Part shown: positions 1 to 10,518 of the stretch, piece after piece
Layout of the letters: each line of letters begins with the position of its first letter
How positions within the stretch are numbered: position 1 is the stretch's first letter
Assembly (NCBI RefSeq): GCF_032268605.1
Contig: NZ_CP130318.1
Span: 245,001-305,000 of the forward strand
Reading direction: 5' to 3'
DNA: 60,000 nt
Origin: Paenibacillus aurantius
GTDB lineage: Bacteria; Bacillota; Bacilli; Paenibacillales; NBRC-103111
Notes under the pieces: model-generated
Database searches by the model: none
What the model was told of the DNA's origin: nothing
Seen by the model: the letters and a program-made list of their open reading frames with translations, nothing else
Made by a program: the position numbers and the translations under genes

Positions 1-1454
<1,454 letters not shown>

Positions 1455-1529
1455 TGACCCCACTAGGGGAGCATAAAGGATGAACAAACGTAAGCTTCGA
1501 ATCCAGTTTTCAGGGTGCAAACTCTGACG

Positions 1530-1646
1530 TTTGGTGATGATGGCGGAGGGGAACCACGCGTTCCCATCTCGAACACGACCGTTAAGCCCTCCAGCGCCAA
1601 TGGTACTTAGATCGCAGGATCTTGGGAGAGTAGGACGTTGCCAAGC
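1530..1646 (+). rRNA. 5S ribosomal RNA
   Basis: A 117-nt segment starts TTTGGTG and ends CCAAGC, with the internal motifs CCCATCTCGAACACGACCGT and GAGAGTAGGACG typical of Paenibacillus-type 5S rRNA. It lies 75 bases downstream of the 23S end, in the standard 16S-23S-5S order, and is followed directly by an intrinsic terminator. End positions are estimated from the pairing of the two termini. Confidence 0.95.
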
Positions 1647-1654
1647 GAAATGAA

Positions 1655-1685
1655 GCCTCTCTGGTTAAAGCCAGAGGGGCTTTTT
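1655..1685 (+). terminator. rRNA operon terminator
   Basis: An inverted repeat (GCCTCTCTGG / CCAGAGGGGC, loop TTAAAG) is followed by TTTTT a few bases after the 5S 3' end. It should end transcription of the rRNA operon. Confidence 0.9.
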
Positions 1686-1691
1686 GCTGTT

Positions 1692-1758
1692 CCAGCGAAG
1701 ATGGTGCTTAGATCACGGCGAAGCCTGTCTTGGAGGAGTGGATGGCCAAGCGAATTAA
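1692..1758 (+). pseudogene. degenerate duplicate of the 5S rRNA 3' half
   Basis: This stretch aligns with the last 56 bases of the 5S gene (1591-1646): CCAGCG-AATGGTACTTAGATC corresponds to CCAGCGAAGATGGTGCTTAGATC, and the block ends in GGCCAAGCG in both. It has many substitutions and small insertions and lacks the 5' half, so it cannot fold into a 5S rRNA. A second, decayed copy of the operon terminator follows. The likely history is a tandem duplication or the scar of a lost rRNA repeat. The similarity is directly visible; the history is inferred. Confidence 0.75.
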
Positions 1759-1791
1759 AGCCACTCTAGTGAAAACCAGAGGGGCTTTTTT
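1759..1791 (+). terminator. second, degenerate rRNA-type terminator
   Basis: AGCCACTCTAGT and ACCAGAGGGGCT can pair with two mismatches around GAAA and are followed by TTTTT. The sequence is a recognisable copy of the terminator at 1655-1685 and may act as a back-up stop before the ctsR operon. Confidence 0.7.
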
Positions 1792-1898
1792 AGAAAAGTA
1801 ATAGTGAGGGTTTTTTCTTATTCAACGCGGGGGAATTCGGGTATAAATCCTTACGTGCCTTCCCACAATAAGAACAGGCACGGAGAAAGCAGACCCTC
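1792..1898. other. non-coding gap between rRNA operon and ctsR promoter
   Basis: Nothing convincing was found here on either strand: no ORF with a ribosome binding site and no strong hairpin. It separates the second terminator copy from the CtsR-controlled promoter. Confidence 0.5.
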
Positions 1899-1951
1899 TT
1901 GGCAAAATAAAAAAATGTGCTATAATATAGTTAAGGTCAAAGAAAGTCAAA
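1899..1951 (+). promoter_or_regulatory. SigA promoter with CtsR operator for the ctsR operon
   Basis: A -35 element TTGGCA (1899-1904) and an extended -10 TGCTATAAT (1918-1926) have a 16-base spacer. Immediately downstream, over the expected transcription start, is the direct heptad repeat GGTCAAA-GAA-AGTCAAA (1935-1951), which matches the established CtsR operator (RGTCAAANANRGTCAAA) exactly. CtsR bound here would block initiation, giving autoregulation of the operon and relief during heat or protein stress. Confidence 0.93.
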
Positions 1952-2013
1952 GTCAGTCGACTTTTATAAGCTGTTAGGACCGCTAAATTTTCAAAAGATG
2001 TGGAGGAGAATGG

Positions 2014-2475
2014 ATGCGGAATGCTTCGGAAATCATCGAACAGTATCTAAAAAATATTCTGATGCAAAGTCCGAATGGAATTATCGAGATCCAGCGCAAC
2101 GAGCTGGCCGATCAATTTCAATGCGTCCCTTCGCAGATCAATTATGTAATCAGTACCCGCTTTACCCTGGAGAAGGGCTACATCGTCGAAAGCAAAAGGG
2201 GCGGCGGAGGATATATAAGGATTCAGAAGGTGGAGCTTTCGTCCCAAGGTGCGATATTGGACCATATTTTTCGGACCATAACGGCGCAGATCGATCAGAC
2301 GGCATCCGAAGGACTCGTGTATCAACTCCTGGAAGGTGGCTTGATTACCGACCGGGAAGCGAAATTGATCAAGGCGGCGGTCTCCCGGGATGTCTTGCTC
2401 TTTAAGCTCCCTCAGAGGGACGAGGTTAGAGCCCGCCTGCTGAAAGCCATGCTAATTTCCCTATTGGGTAAATGA
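2014..2475 (+). CDS. ctsR: CtsR, transcriptional repressor of class III stress genes
   Basis: This 153-residue protein matches the family length. The N-terminal winged-helix DNA-binding half includes QCVPSQINYVI (about residues 36-46) and the glycine-rich wing RGGGGYIRI at 62-70; the wing glycines are the heat-sensing element in characterised homologues. The C-terminal half is helical and ends in RARLLKAMLISLLGK, the dimerisation region. The ATG at 2014 follows a GGAGGAG ribosome binding site. It is the first gene of the ctsR-mcsA-mcsB-clpC operon and probably represses its own promoter through the operator at 1935-1951. Release in related species depends on McsB and on heat. Confidence 0.97.
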   Translation: MRNASEIIEQYLKNILMQSPNGIIEIQRNELADQFQCVPSQINYVISTRFTLEKGYIVESKRGGGGYIRIQKVELSSQGAILDHIFRTITAQIDQTASEGLVYQLLEGGLITDREAKLIKAAVSRDVLLFKLPQRDEVRARLLKAMLISLLGK

Positions 2476-2487
2476 AGGAGGCCTCCC

Positions 2488-3012
2488 ATGAACTGTCAGG
2501 AATGCGGCAAAAGGCCGGCTACGCTTCACTTCACGAAGATAGTCAATGGCGAGAAGACGGAATTTCATATATGCGAAGCCTGCGCGCGGGAGAAGGGAGA
2601 GCTGATTCCGGGGACACCGAACGGGTTCTCCATTCATAACCTGCTCTCGGGTCTGCTACATTTTGATCCGGCTAATCCGGTTAATACGGGAGCCAAACCT
2701 CCTTCCCCCAGCCTGCGGTGCGAGGAGTGCGGATTAACCTACTCCCAATTCAGCAAGCTGGGACGGTTCGGCTGCAGCTCCTGCTACAATTATTTTGCCG
2801 ATCGGATGGATCCTCTTTTCAAAAGGGTTCACGGAAGCACCTCCCACACAGGGAAGGTTCCCAAGCGGGCCGGAGGAAGAATCCAATTCCGTCGTGATAT
2901 AGAGAATTTACGAAAAGACATGGCGGATTACATCGAGAAGGAAGAATTCGAACGGGCCGCCAAGGTGAGAGATCAGATCCGCGAATTGGAAAAAAAGGTT
3001 TCCGAGATGTAA
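2488..3012 (+). CDS. mcsA: McsA, zinc-binding activator of the McsB arginine kinase
   Basis: The 174-residue protein has four CxxC pairs at Cys3/6, 29/32, 78/81 and 96/99, which are expected to bind zinc. A C-terminal UVR motif spans about residues 136-171 (RDIENLRKDMADYIEKEEFE onward), of the kind that contacts Clp ATPases. In B. subtilis McsA activates the McsB kinase and is released from it under stress. The ATG lies 12 bases after ctsR with the RBS GAAGGAGG, so the two genes are co-transcribed. Confidence 0.96.
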   Translation: MNCQECGKRPATLHFTKIVNGEKTEFHICEACAREKGELIPGTPNGFSIHNLLSGLLHFDPANPVNTGAKPPSPSLRCEECGLTYSQFSKLGRFGCSSCYNYFADRMDPLFKRVHGSTSHTGKVPKRAGGRIQFRRDIENLRKDMADYIEKEEFERAAKVRDQIRELEKKVSEM

Positions 3013-3033
3013 GATGGAGGGAGGGAGGCCTAA

Positions 3034-4095
3034 ATGACCTTAGACCGTTTTGTAAAAGAAGCTCTAAGCGATTGGATGAGACAAGACGGACCGGACTCGG
3101 ATATTGTGATCAGCAGCCGGATCCGCATAGCCCGTAACTTGCGTTCCCATCCGTTTCCGATGTTGGCCACGAACCAGCAGTCTGAAGAAGTCTTGGAAAA
3201 GGCCTCGGCTGTTTTGGCGAACGACGATTTTAATTCCATTAGCCATTTCTCCTTCGCTCCGTTGTCTGATTTGAATGAACTGGAGAAACGGGTGCTGGTG
3301 GAGAAGCATTTGATTAGTCCGAATTTGGCCAATGAATCCCGGAACGGAGCGGTTATTCTTAGCGATAACGAATCCGTCAGCATCATGATTAATGAAGAAG
3401 ACCATATCCGGATTCAATGCCTGTATTCCGGCCTTCAAATCAAAGAGGCTTGGGATCTGGCGAACCAGATTGACGATATTTTCGAGCAGGACTTGGATTA
3501 TGCCTTTGATGAGAAGAGAGGGTACCTGACGAGCTGTCCCACGAATGTGGGAACCGGGATCCGCGCCTCCGTCATGATTCACCTGCCGGCGCTGGTCATC
3601 ACCCAGCAGATCAACCGGATTCTGTCGGCCATCACCCAAGTCGGTCTTGCCGTTCGGGGGCTATACGGAGAAGGCAGCGAGGCAACAGGTAACCTGTTTC
3701 AGATTTCCAACCAGATTACCCTCGGCCAGTCGGAAGAGGAGATCATCGATAATCTTTACAGCGTGGTGCGGCAGATCATCGAGCATGAGCGTGCCGCCCG
3801 TGCCAAGCTGGTGGCCGAATCGAGGGCGAGGCTGACCGACCGGGTCAAACGATCCTACGGCATCCTGTCCTACGCCGTCATTCTGGACTCCAAAGAAGCG
3901 GCACAGCGCTTATCCGATGTCCGTCTGGGAATCGATCTGGGCATGATTCCGAACCTTTCGGCCCAGACCTTGAACGAGCTGCTCGTGATGACGCAGCCGG
4001 GATTTTTGCAGCAGTATGCCGGGAAAATGCTGTCGGCGGAGGAGCGAGATCTTCGCCGAGCGGATATGATCCGTGAGCGTTTCGCCCATCAATAA
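3034..4095 (+). CDS. mcsB: McsB, protein arginine kinase
   Basis: A 353-residue member of the phosphagen (guanido) kinase superfamily that phosphorylates arginine on proteins, marking them for ClpCP degradation. Visible hallmarks are the ATP-binding arginines in SSRIRIARNLR (27-37), the catalytic acidic pair in NEEDHIRIQ (120-128) and the nucleotide-site loop SCPTNVGTGIRASV with Cys168. The C-terminal helical domain with LRRADMIRERF corresponds to the phosphoarginine-binding, McsA-interacting region. It starts at an ATG 21 bases after mcsA, preceded by GGGAGG. It is the third gene of the CtsR operon. Confidence 0.97.
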   Translation: MTLDRFVKEALSDWMRQDGPDSDIVISSRIRIARNLRSHPFPMLATNQQSEEVLEKASAVLANDDFNSISHFSFAPLSDLNELEKRVLVEKHLISPNLANESRNGAVILSDNESVSIMINEEDHIRIQCLYSGLQIKEAWDLANQIDDIFEQDLDYAFDEKRGYLTSCPTNVGTGIRASVMIHLPALVITQQINRILSAITQVGLAVRGLYGEGSEATGNLFQISNQITLGQSEEEIIDNLYSVVRQIIEHERAARAKLVAESRARLTDRVKRSYGILSYAVILDSKEAAQRLSDVRLGIDLGMIPNLSAQTLNELLVMTQPGFLQQYAGKMLSAEERDLRRADMIRERFAHQ

Positions 4096-4128
4096 TAAGT
4101 TTATCATACATTAGTGGAGGTGCTTTTG

Positions 4129-6555
4129 ATGATGTTTGGCAGATTTACGGAACGCGCGCAAAAGGTCCTTGCCCTGGCGCAGGAAGAGGCAGTACGTTTG
4201 GGCCATAACAATATCGGCACAGAGCATATTTTACTTGGACTTATCCGCGAAGGGGAAGGCATTGCCGCCAAGGCGCTGATCGCGCTTGGACTCGGCCTGG
4301 AGAAGATCCAGGATGAAGTGGAATCTCTCATCGGCCGGGGGCAGGAGCAGCCTACCAACATCGCTTATACCCCGCGTGCAAAGAAAGTAATCGAGCTGTC
4401 CATGGATGAAGCCCGGAAGTTGGGGCATACGTACGTAGGAACCGAGCACATCCTGCTTGGCCTGATTCGCGAAGGTGAAGGGGTAGCGGCCCGTGTTCTC
4501 AACAACCTGGGCATCTCCCTGAACAAGGCCCGTCAACAGGTGCTTCAGCTGCTGGGCAGCAGCGAGACGGTGTCCTCCAATCATGGCAGCCCGGCGAACG
4601 TTAACACGCCTACTCTGGACGGTTTGGCCCGTGACTTGACGGCCTTCGCGAAGGAAGGCAATCTCGATCCGGTCATCGGCCGCAGCAAAGAAATCGAGCG
4701 CGTTATTCAAGTACTGAGCCGCCGGACCAAGAACAATCCGGTTCTCATAGGGGAGCCTGGGGTCGGGAAAACGGCCATTGCCGAAGGCCTGGCCCAGAAG
4801 ATCATCAACAATGAAATTCCGGAAACTTTGCGGGATAAGAGGGTTATGACCCTCGACATGGGCTCCGTTGTAGCCGGAACGAAGTACCGCGGTGAATTCG
4901 AAGACCGTTTGAAGAAGATCATGGATGAGATCCGCCAAGCGGGGAACATCATTCTCTTCATTGACGAGCTTCACACGCTGATCGGTGCAGGCGGAGCGGA
5001 AGGCGCCATTGACGCCTCCAACATTCTGAAGCCGGCACTGGCCCGCGGCGAGCTGCAGTGCATCGGGGCAACAACCTTGGACGAATACCGCAAGTACATT
5101 GAGAAGGACGCCGCTCTGGAGCGCCGCTTCCAGCCGATTACGGTCGACCAGCCGACGGTGGAAGAGGCCATTCAGATTCTTCACGGGCTTCGTGACCGTT
5201 ATGAAGCTCATCACCGCGTCAAAATTACAGACGATGCCATCGAAGCAGCCGTAAAATTGTCCGACCGCTACATTACGGACCGCTTCCTTCCGGATAAAGC
5301 GATCGACCTGATCGACGAAGCCGGCTCCAAGGTTCGCCTGCATTCGTACACCGTTCCTCCAACTTTGAAGGAGATGGAGACGAAGCTGGAGAACGTGCGC
5401 AAGGAGAAGGACGCCGCGGTTCAAAGCCAGGAGTTCGAGAAAGCGGCCGCCCTGCGCGATACCGAGCAAAAAATGCGCGAAGAGCTGGAGCAGACGAAGA
5501 ACGAGTGGAAAGAAAAGCAAGGCCGCACCGATTCGGAAGTAACGCCGGAGGATATTGCTCAAGTGGTGGCCAGCTGGACCGGCATCCCGGTTGTGAAGCT
5601 TGCCGAAGAGGAAACCGAACGTCTGCTCAAAATGGAATCTATCCTTCATGAGCGGGTCATCGGCCAGGACGAAGCGGTACGTGCCGTTAGCCGTGCCATC
5701 CGCCGCGCCCGCGCCGGTCTGAAGGATGTCAAGCGTCCGATGGGCTCCTTCATCTTCCTGGGCCCGACGGGTGTCGGTAAAACCGAGCTCGCCCGCGCTC
5801 TGGCGGAGTCCCTCTTCGGTGACGAGAATGCGGTTATCCGCATAGACATGTCGGAATACATGGAGAAGCATTCTACCTCGCGTCTGGTCGGGGCGCCTCC
5901 GGGATATGTTGGCTATGAGGAAGGCGGCCAGCTGACCGAGAAGGTCCGCCGCAAGCCGTATTCCGTTGTCCTGCTCGATGAAATCGAGAAGGCTCACCCG
6001 GAAGTGTTCAACATTCTTCTGCAGGTGCTCGAAGACGGCCGCCTGACCGATTCCAAAGGCCGCACGGTAGACTTCCGCAACACGCTGATCATCATGACCT
6101 CGAACGTAGGGGCCGAAATGATCAAGAAGAATTCGTCTCTCGGCTTTACGGCCGGAAACGATGCGGGACGCGACTATACCAACATGAAGGATAAAGTGAT
6201 GGGCGAGCTCAAGAAGAGCTTCCGTCCGGAATTCCTTAACCGGATTGATGAGATCATCGTGTTCCACTCCCTCGAGGAAGAGCACATTGCCCGTATCGTA
6301 TCGCTTATGGCGAGCGATCTGCGCAAGCGTCTGAAGGAGCAGGAGGTCGACTTCGAACTGACCGACGCGGCAATGTCTTACCTCGCCAAGGAAGGCTTCG
6401 ACCCGGCTTACGGGGCAAGGCCGCTGCGCCGCGCCATTCAGAAGCATATCGAAGACCGGCTTTCCGAAGAGCTGCTGAAAGGGAACATCGCCAAAGGAGA
6501 TTCCTTGACGATCGATCTGAAGGACGGAGAGCTGGAAGTCGTACGCAACGCCTAA
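4129..6555 (+). CDS. clpC: ClpC, AAA+ unfoldase of the ClpCP protease
   Basis: An 808-residue class I Clp/Hsp100 ATPase. The N-terminal domain consists of two Clp-N repeats (about 1-145; each has [15 protein letters not shown]). The first AAA+ module has Walker A GEPGVGKT (208-215), a short UVR/coiled M-domain follows near 415-455, and the second AAA+ module has GPTGVGKT near 545. The start was set at the ATG at 4129 because [13 protein letters not shown] is the conserved family N-terminus and GTGGAGGTG at 4114 is its ribosome binding site; an upstream GTG would fall inside that site. It works with McsB-marked substrates and ClpP (not in this window). A terminator follows. Confidence 0.97.
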   Translation: MMFGRFTERAQKVLALAQEEAVRLGHNNIGTEHILLGLIREGEGIAAKALIALGLGLEKIQDEVESLIGRGQEQPTNIAYTPRAKKVIELSMDEARKLGHTYVGTEHILLGLIREGEGVAARVLNNLGISLNKARQQVLQLLGSSETVSSNHGSPANVNTPTLDGLARDLTAFAKEGNLDPVIGRSKEIERVIQVLSRRTKNNPVLIGEPGVGKTAIAEGLAQKIINNEIPETLRDKRVMTLDMGSVVAGTKYRGEFEDRLKKIMDEIRQAGNIILFIDELHTLIGAGGAEGAIDASNILKPALARGELQCIGATTLDEYRKYIEKDAALERRFQPITVDQPTVEEAIQILHGLRDRYEAHHRVKITDDAIEAAVKLSDRYITDRFLPDKAIDLIDEAGSKVRLHSYTVPPTLKEMETKLENVRKEKDAAVQSQEFEKAAALRDTEQKMREELEQTKNEWKEKQGRTDSEVTPEDIAQVVASWTGIPVVKLAEEETERLLKMESILHERVIGQDEAVRAVSRAIRRARAGLKDVKRPMGSFIFLGPTGVGKTELARALAESLFGDENAVIRIDMSEYMEKHSTSRLVGAPPGYVGYEEGGQLTEKVRRKPYSVVLLDEIEKAHPEVFNILLQVLEDGRLTDSKGRTVDFRNTLIIMTSNVGAEMIKKNSSLGFTAGNDAGRDYTNMKDKVMGELKKSFRPEFLNRIDEIIVFHSLEEEHIARIVSLMASDLRKRLKEQEVDFELTDAAMSYLAKEGFDPAYGARPLRRAIQKHIEDRLSEELLKGNIAKGDSLTIDLKDGELEVVRNA

Positions 6556-6574
6556 TTCAGGGCAATAAGCAAAG

Positions 6575-6619
6575 AAGCACTTTGCGGTATCCCGCGGGAT
6601 ACTTGCAAAGTGTTTTTTT
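6575..6619 (+). terminator. terminator of the ctsR operon
   Basis: GCACTTTGCGGTATCC pairs imperfectly with GGATACTTGCAAAGTGT across CGCG and is followed by TTTTTTT. It closes the clpC transcription unit. Confidence 0.9.
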
Positions 6620-6730
6620 ATGGGGGCCGGGGCTTTCACCCGAACCGGCAAAATGGTAAACTTTTAAATACAACCGCAAACGGCCGGCAGGCAACAAGCC
6701 CGCGTCGGATGCGATACTAGGAGATAGAGA

Positions 6731-8098
6731 ATGGCAAAAGCAAAAACCAAGTTCAGCTGCCAGGAATGCGGATACGAATCCGCGAAGTGGCTCGGCAAGT
6801 GCCCGGCCTGCGAATCCTGGAATTCGTTCGTGGAAGAAATGGAAACCGTTGTCAAAACACAAGGCATGAACGCGCCCCACATGAAAACGCAAGAAAAGGC
6901 GATATCCATCATAAATATAGAAAGCGCTCAGGATCCGCGGATTCTGACCAAAAACAGCGAATTGAACCGGGTGCTGGGCGGAGGCTTGGTACCGGGCTCG
7001 TTGATTCTGGTCGGGGGGGACCCGGGCATCGGCAAATCGACTCTTCTGCTTCAAACCTCTCACGCCCTCACCGAAAACGGTTTGAAGGTTCTCTATATAT
7101 CGGGGGAAGAATCGGCCCGCCAGACGAAGCTTAGGGCGGACCGGCTGGGGGCGATGTCGCCCAACCTGTTCGTACTCTGCGAAACCAACCTGGATCACAT
7201 CATCGAGGCCATCGATCAGCTTAATCCGGATTTTATCGTAATGGATTCGATACAGACGGTCTATCATCCGGCCGTCGCTTCGGCGCCGGGCAGCGTATCC
7301 CAGGTGCGGGAATGCACTTCGCACTTTATGAGAATAGCTAAGATCAAAGGAATCGCCACCGTGCTGGTCGGCCACGTGACGAAGGAAGGGGCCATCGCCG
7401 GCCCGAGGCTGCTGGAGCATATGGTGGACTGCGTGCTGTATTTCGAAGGGGAGCGGCATCATTCTTACCGTCTCCTACGGGCAGTAAAGAATCGCTTCGG
7501 CTCGACGAACGAGATCGGTATTTTTGAAATGCTGGAATCCGGGCTGGTTGAAGTCAGCAATCCGTCGGAGCTGTTCCTGTCGGAGCGTCCCATGGGCGTG
7601 GCCGGTTCTACAGTGGTAGCCAGCATGGAAGGAACGCGTCCGGTGCTGGTGGAGCTCCAGGCGCTCATTTCGGCCACCAATTTTCCAACACCTCGGCGTA
7701 TGTCCACAGGGGTGGACCATAACCGGCTTTCTCTGATTATAGCCGTGCTGGAGAAGCGAATCGGATTGTTCCTGCAGAACCAGGACGCCTATCTGAACGT
7801 CGCCGGCGGGGTTAAGCTGGATGAGCCGGCGGTCGACTTGGCGGCCGCGGTCAGCATCGCCTCCAGCTTCCGCGATCATCCTACCCAGCCGTATGATGTG
7901 ATCTTTGGAGAAATCGGGCTGACGGGCGAGGTCCGCGGCGTATCCCGGATCGACCAGCGGGTCAAGGAGGCCCAGAAGCTCGGCTTCAAGCGGGTCATCA
8001 TGCCGGAGAAAAGCTTGAAGGGCTGGACTCCACCAAAGGGAATTCAAATTATCGGCGTCAATACCGTATCGGAAGCGTTGTCCGCAGCGCTGCAATAA
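6731..8098 (+). CDS. radA: RadA/Sms, DNA repair branch-migration ATPase
   Basis: This 455-residue protein has an N-terminal C4 zinc finger (Cys10, 13, 24, 27) and a RecA-like ATPase core with Walker [11 protein letters not shown] (95-104). The RadA-specific KNRFG motif lies near residue 256, and a C-terminal Lon-protease-like domain contains the [13 protein letters not shown] stretch. RadA promotes branch migration and recombination-intermediate processing. The ATG at 6731 has AGGAG at 6718-6722. It is followed after 32 bases by disA, a conserved pairing; DisA and RadA interact functionally in B. subtilis. Confidence 0.97.
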   Translation: MAKAKTKFSCQECGYESAKWLGKCPACESWNSFVEEMETVVKTQGMNAPHMKTQEKAISIINIESAQDPRILTKNSELNRVLGGGLVPGSLILVGGDPGIGKSTLLLQTSHALTENGLKVLYISGEESARQTKLRADRLGAMSPNLFVLCETNLDHIIEAIDQLNPDFIVMDSIQTVYHPAVASAPGSVSQVRECTSHFMRIAKIKGIATVLVGHVTKEGAIAGPRLLEHMVDCVLYFEGERHHSYRLLRAVKNRFGSTNEIGIFEMLESGLVEVSNPSELFLSERPMGVAGSTVVASMEGTRPVLVELQALISATNFPTPRRMSTGVDHNRLSLIIAVLEKRIGLFLQNQDAYLNVAGGVKLDEPAVDLAAAVSIASSFRDHPTQPYDVIFGEIGLTGEVRGVSRIDQRVKEAQKLGFKRVIMPEKSLKGWTPPKGIQIIGVNTVSEALSAALQ

Positions 8099-8130
8099 AC
8101 TTATGATTATACGTTCAGGAGGTCGCATGC

Positions 8131-9213
8131 ATGGCTAAGGAAGAAGACACGAATAGGGAAATCATGAGCCGACTGCTGCAGCTGGTTGCTCCAGGAACCT
8201 CCTTTCGCGACGGGCTGGAGAACGTACTGAGAGCCAAAACCGGGGCCTTGATTGTGGTCGGATACAGCCCCGAAGTGATGGAAATTGTGGACGGCGGGTT
8301 CTCCATCAACTGTGATTTCTCCCCGAACTTTCTGTATGAACTCGCCAAGATGGACGGGGCTATTATTTTAAGCGAGGATATTAAGCGGATTTTGTATGCG
8401 AACACGCAGCTCATCCCGGACTCCTCCATCTCCTCGATCGAAACGGGGATCCGCCACCGTACAGCGGAGAGGGTAGCCAAGCAGACGGGCAAGCTCGTGG
8501 TGTCCATTTCCCAAAGAAGGAACATCATTACCTTGTACCAGGGGAACCTGCGTTACTCTCTTAAAGACATAGGCGTGATCCTGACCAAGGCCAATCAGGC
8601 GATTCAAACGCTGGAGAAGTACAAATCGGTACTGGATCAGGCCCTGATCAACCTGGGGGCTCTGGAGTTCGAGGAGCTGGTTACCCTCCATGACGTGACC
8701 AACGTTCTCCAAAGGTTCGAGATGGTGCTCCGCGTCAAAGCGGAAATCAAGAAGTACATCAACGAGCTGGGCAACGAAGGCCGGTTGGTCAGCATGCAGC
8801 TGGAGGAACTCGTGGTGAACACCGAACACGAGACCATTCTGGTGATCAAGGATTACTGCCGCGACCTGACGGACGACAAAGTGAAGGAGATCAAGGCCGG
8901 CATGTCCCGGATGAGCTCCGACGAGCTGCTCGACCATCTCCATATGATCCGTCTTCTCGGTTATACCGCTTCGAGCAATGTGCTGGAGGAAGGCGTGTCC
9001 CCCCGCGGCTTCCGTGTGCTGAACAAAATCCCCCGGCTGCCTTCCATTATTATCGCCAACCTCGTGGAAAAGTTCGAACGGCTGCCTCATATCATGATGG
9101 CGACGATCGACGAATTGGATGAGGTTGACGGGATCGGCGAGGTGCGCGCACGCACGATTAAAGAGGGATTGAAGCGCATTCAAGAACAACTCTTTGTTGA
9201 CAGACATATCTAA
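8131..9213 (+). CDS. disA: DisA, DNA-integrity scanning diadenylate cyclase
   Basis: A 360-residue c-di-AMP synthase. The N-terminal DAC domain carries the DGA motif (75-77, in [11 protein letters not shown]) and RHRTAE (108-113), both needed for ATP binding and cyclisation. A helical linker follows, and the C-terminal helix-hairpin-helix DNA-binding domain includes [17 protein letters not shown] near 328-344. It monitors branched DNA and couples this to c-di-AMP output, affecting sporulation timing. The AGGAGGT at 8117-8123 supports the ATG at 8131. The last bases of the gene overlap a promoter for pssA. Confidence 0.97.
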   Translation: MAKEEDTNREIMSRLLQLVAPGTSFRDGLENVLRAKTGALIVVGYSPEVMEIVDGGFSINCDFSPNFLYELAKMDGAIILSEDIKRILYANTQLIPDSSISSIETGIRHRTAERVAKQTGKLVVSISQRRNIITLYQGNLRYSLKDIGVILTKANQAIQTLEKYKSVLDQALINLGALEFEELVTLHDVTNVLQRFEMVLRVKAEIKKYINELGNEGRLVSMQLEELVVNTEHETILVIKDYCRDLTDDKVKEIKAGMSRMSSDELLDHLHMIRLLGYTASSNVLEEGVSPRGFRVLNKIPRLPSIIIANLVEKFERLPHIMMATIDELDEVDGIGEVRARTIKEGLKRIQEQLFVDRHI

Positions 9214-9225
9214 ATTGAATACAAT
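9197..9225 (+). promoter_or_regulatory. SigA promoter for pssA
   Basis: TTGACA (9197-9202) and TACAAT (9220-9225) are separated by 17 bases. The -35 element lies inside the 3' end of disA, and the promoter sits about 40 bases before the pssA start, so pssA can be expressed independently of radA-disA. Confidence 0.8.
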
Positions 9226-9266
9226 TTTAAGGTTAGTGCTAGTAATACATCAAAGGTGGTCGAGGC

Positions 9267-9965
9267 ATGATAAGAAAGTCGGTTCCCAATATATTCACGG
9301 TGCTGAATCTATTTATGGGAATTATTGCAATCATCCTAGTCTTCAGTGACACTCCGGTTTTTACGAAGCTGGATAACGCGAACCTGGCGTCCATTATGGT
9401 CATTGTGGCGATGCTGATGGACGGCATTGACGGCCGGGTGGCCCGGGCGCTCAATGTCCAAAGCGAGTTCGGAAAAGAGCTTGATTCGTTATCGGATGTC
9501 GTTTCCTTCGGGGTTGCGCCCGCGTTTATCATGTACAACGTCGCCTTTATGGAATTGAATCCGGCTACGGCATGGATCACCACCGCCATTTTTCCTATAT
9601 GCGGAGCACTTCGTTTGGCCCGCTTTAATGTGATTGAAGGCATCCCGGGTTACTTTATTGGGCTTCCGATCCCGGCAGCGGGAGGAATCCTTTGCACGCT
9701 GGCCCTGTTTCATCAGGAAATCAACGCTTACGTTCTGGTCATCAGCTCGCTTCTGCTTTCTTACCTCATGATCAGCCGGGTCAAATACCCGAGCTTCAAG
9801 AAAGTAGCGCTTCCCAAATATGCTTATGCGATCGCCCTGGCCATCGTCGTGGCTGCTGTTGTGGTATCCGTCCTTTATCCTCATTACTTATCACGCATGA
9901 TTTTCGTGCCTCTCGTCCTCTATGCTTTGTACGGAACTTTTCAGGGACTCAAACGAAAACGCTAA
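9267..9965 (+). CDS. pssA: CDP-diacylglycerol-serine O-phosphatidyltransferase
   Basis: The 232-residue membrane protein contains the CDP-alcohol phosphatidyltransferase signature D-G-x2-A-R-x8-G-x3-D-x3-D at residues 55-77 (DGRVARALNV to DSLSD), with a further Asp52. Several hydrophobic segments follow, consistent with about six to eight membrane helices. It would make phosphatidylserine from CDP-diacylglycerol and serine, the precursor of phosphatidylethanolamine. The serine rather than glycerol specificity is inferred from overall resemblance to Bacillus PssA. The start follows AAAGGTGG. No phosphatidylserine decarboxylase gene is adjacent. Confidence 0.9.
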   Translation: MIRKSVPNIFTVLNLFMGIIAIILVFSDTPVFTKLDNANLASIMVIVAMLMDGIDGRVARALNVQSEFGKELDSLSDVVSFGVAPAFIMYNVAFMELNPATAWITTAIFPICGALRLARFNVIEGIPGYFIGLPIPAAGGILCTLALFHQEINAYVLVISSLLLSYLMISRVKYPSFKKVALPKYAYAIALAIVVAAVVVSVLYPHYLSRMIFVPLVLYALYGTFQGLKRKR

Positions 9966-9976
9966 CGTTCCAAAAG

Positions 9977-10019
9977 AAAAGCCTTTGTTTTCTTCCAAGA
10001 AGAGAACAAAGGCTTTTTT
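9977..10019. terminator. bidirectional terminator between pssA and the convergent minus-strand gene
   Basis: AAAGCCTTTGTT and AACAAAGGCTTT form a near-perfect stem with T runs on the 3' side of both strands. It can therefore serve pssA on the plus strand and the gene at 10057-10452 on the minus strand. Confidence 0.9.
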
Positions 10020-10056
10020 GATTTCTTGAAAAATTGGGTCCGTTCCCTGCAGCCGA

Positions 10057-10452
10057 TCAGGATAAGTTGAAGTAGCCGAGGGTGGAGCATTTCTTCGATT
10101 CGTTGTCGACAACGTTTTCCATATCGATATCCAGCAGGTTGCACAGGGAGGCCATATAGAACAAATTCTTGCCCATCTCAGCGGAAACAATCTCCAGGCA
10201 GTTCTCGCACAGATGTCCGTTCATGTGGGTGTCGAGAAGCTTCTTGGCATCTTCGATGGTCATTTCCTTGGAATACTGCTGCTTGCCGGCATGAACCTGA
10301 ACACAGCCGCATTCGGTAATGGCCTTGGTGACGGAACGCTGAACAGCGGCATTGGACTGCTGGAATTTGGAAAGGACATCCAGTACGCTTCGGTGACGGA
10401 GCAGCAGTTCGGAAACTTGTTCCTGGAATTGATTCAAACTGAGCGAGTTCAT
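10057..10452 (-). CDS. conserved small cysteine-containing protein of unknown function
   Basis: I do not recognise a function. The 131-residue product starting MNSLSLNQFQEQVSELLLRH is soluble and mainly helical. It has a CGC pair (ECGC near residue 48), a CxxC (HLCENC near residue 82) and a further Cys in the C-terminal KKCSTLGYFNLS; these suggest metal or Fe-S binding. The start at 10452 was chosen because it has a GGGGTGAAGGGA ribosome binding site. The longer in-frame starts at 10524 and 10491 lie upstream of, or inside, the -10 element at 10490-10495 and could not be in the transcript. I have a weak, unverified memory that similar Paenibacillus proteins carry a DUF1573 label. Confidence 0.75.
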   Translation of the reverse strand: MNSLSLNQFQEQVSELLLRHRSVLDVLSKFQQSNAAVQRSVTKAITECGCVQVHAGKQQYSKEMTIEDAKKLLDTHMNGHLCENCLEIVSAEMGKNLFYMASLCNLLDIDMENVVDNESKKCSTLGYFNLS

Positions 10453-10489
10453 TCCCTTCACCCCAACCCTTGGTATTTGCTTAGTGTTC

Positions 10490-10518
10490 ATTATATCGGA
10501 ACGGTCCCTATAATTCAA
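10490..10518 (-). promoter_or_regulatory. SigA promoter of the minus-strand hypothetical gene
   Basis: Reading the minus strand, TTGAAT (10518-10513) and TATAAT (10495-10490) are 17 bases apart. The expected transcription start near 10483 gives a leader of about 30 bases before the ATG at 10452, and excludes longer versions of the protein. Confidence 0.8.

Noticed and set aside
4231-6651. 806-codon open frame antisense to clpC
   Set aside because: It mirrors the strong codon bias of clpC, has no ribosome binding site, and its product resembles no known fold or motif.
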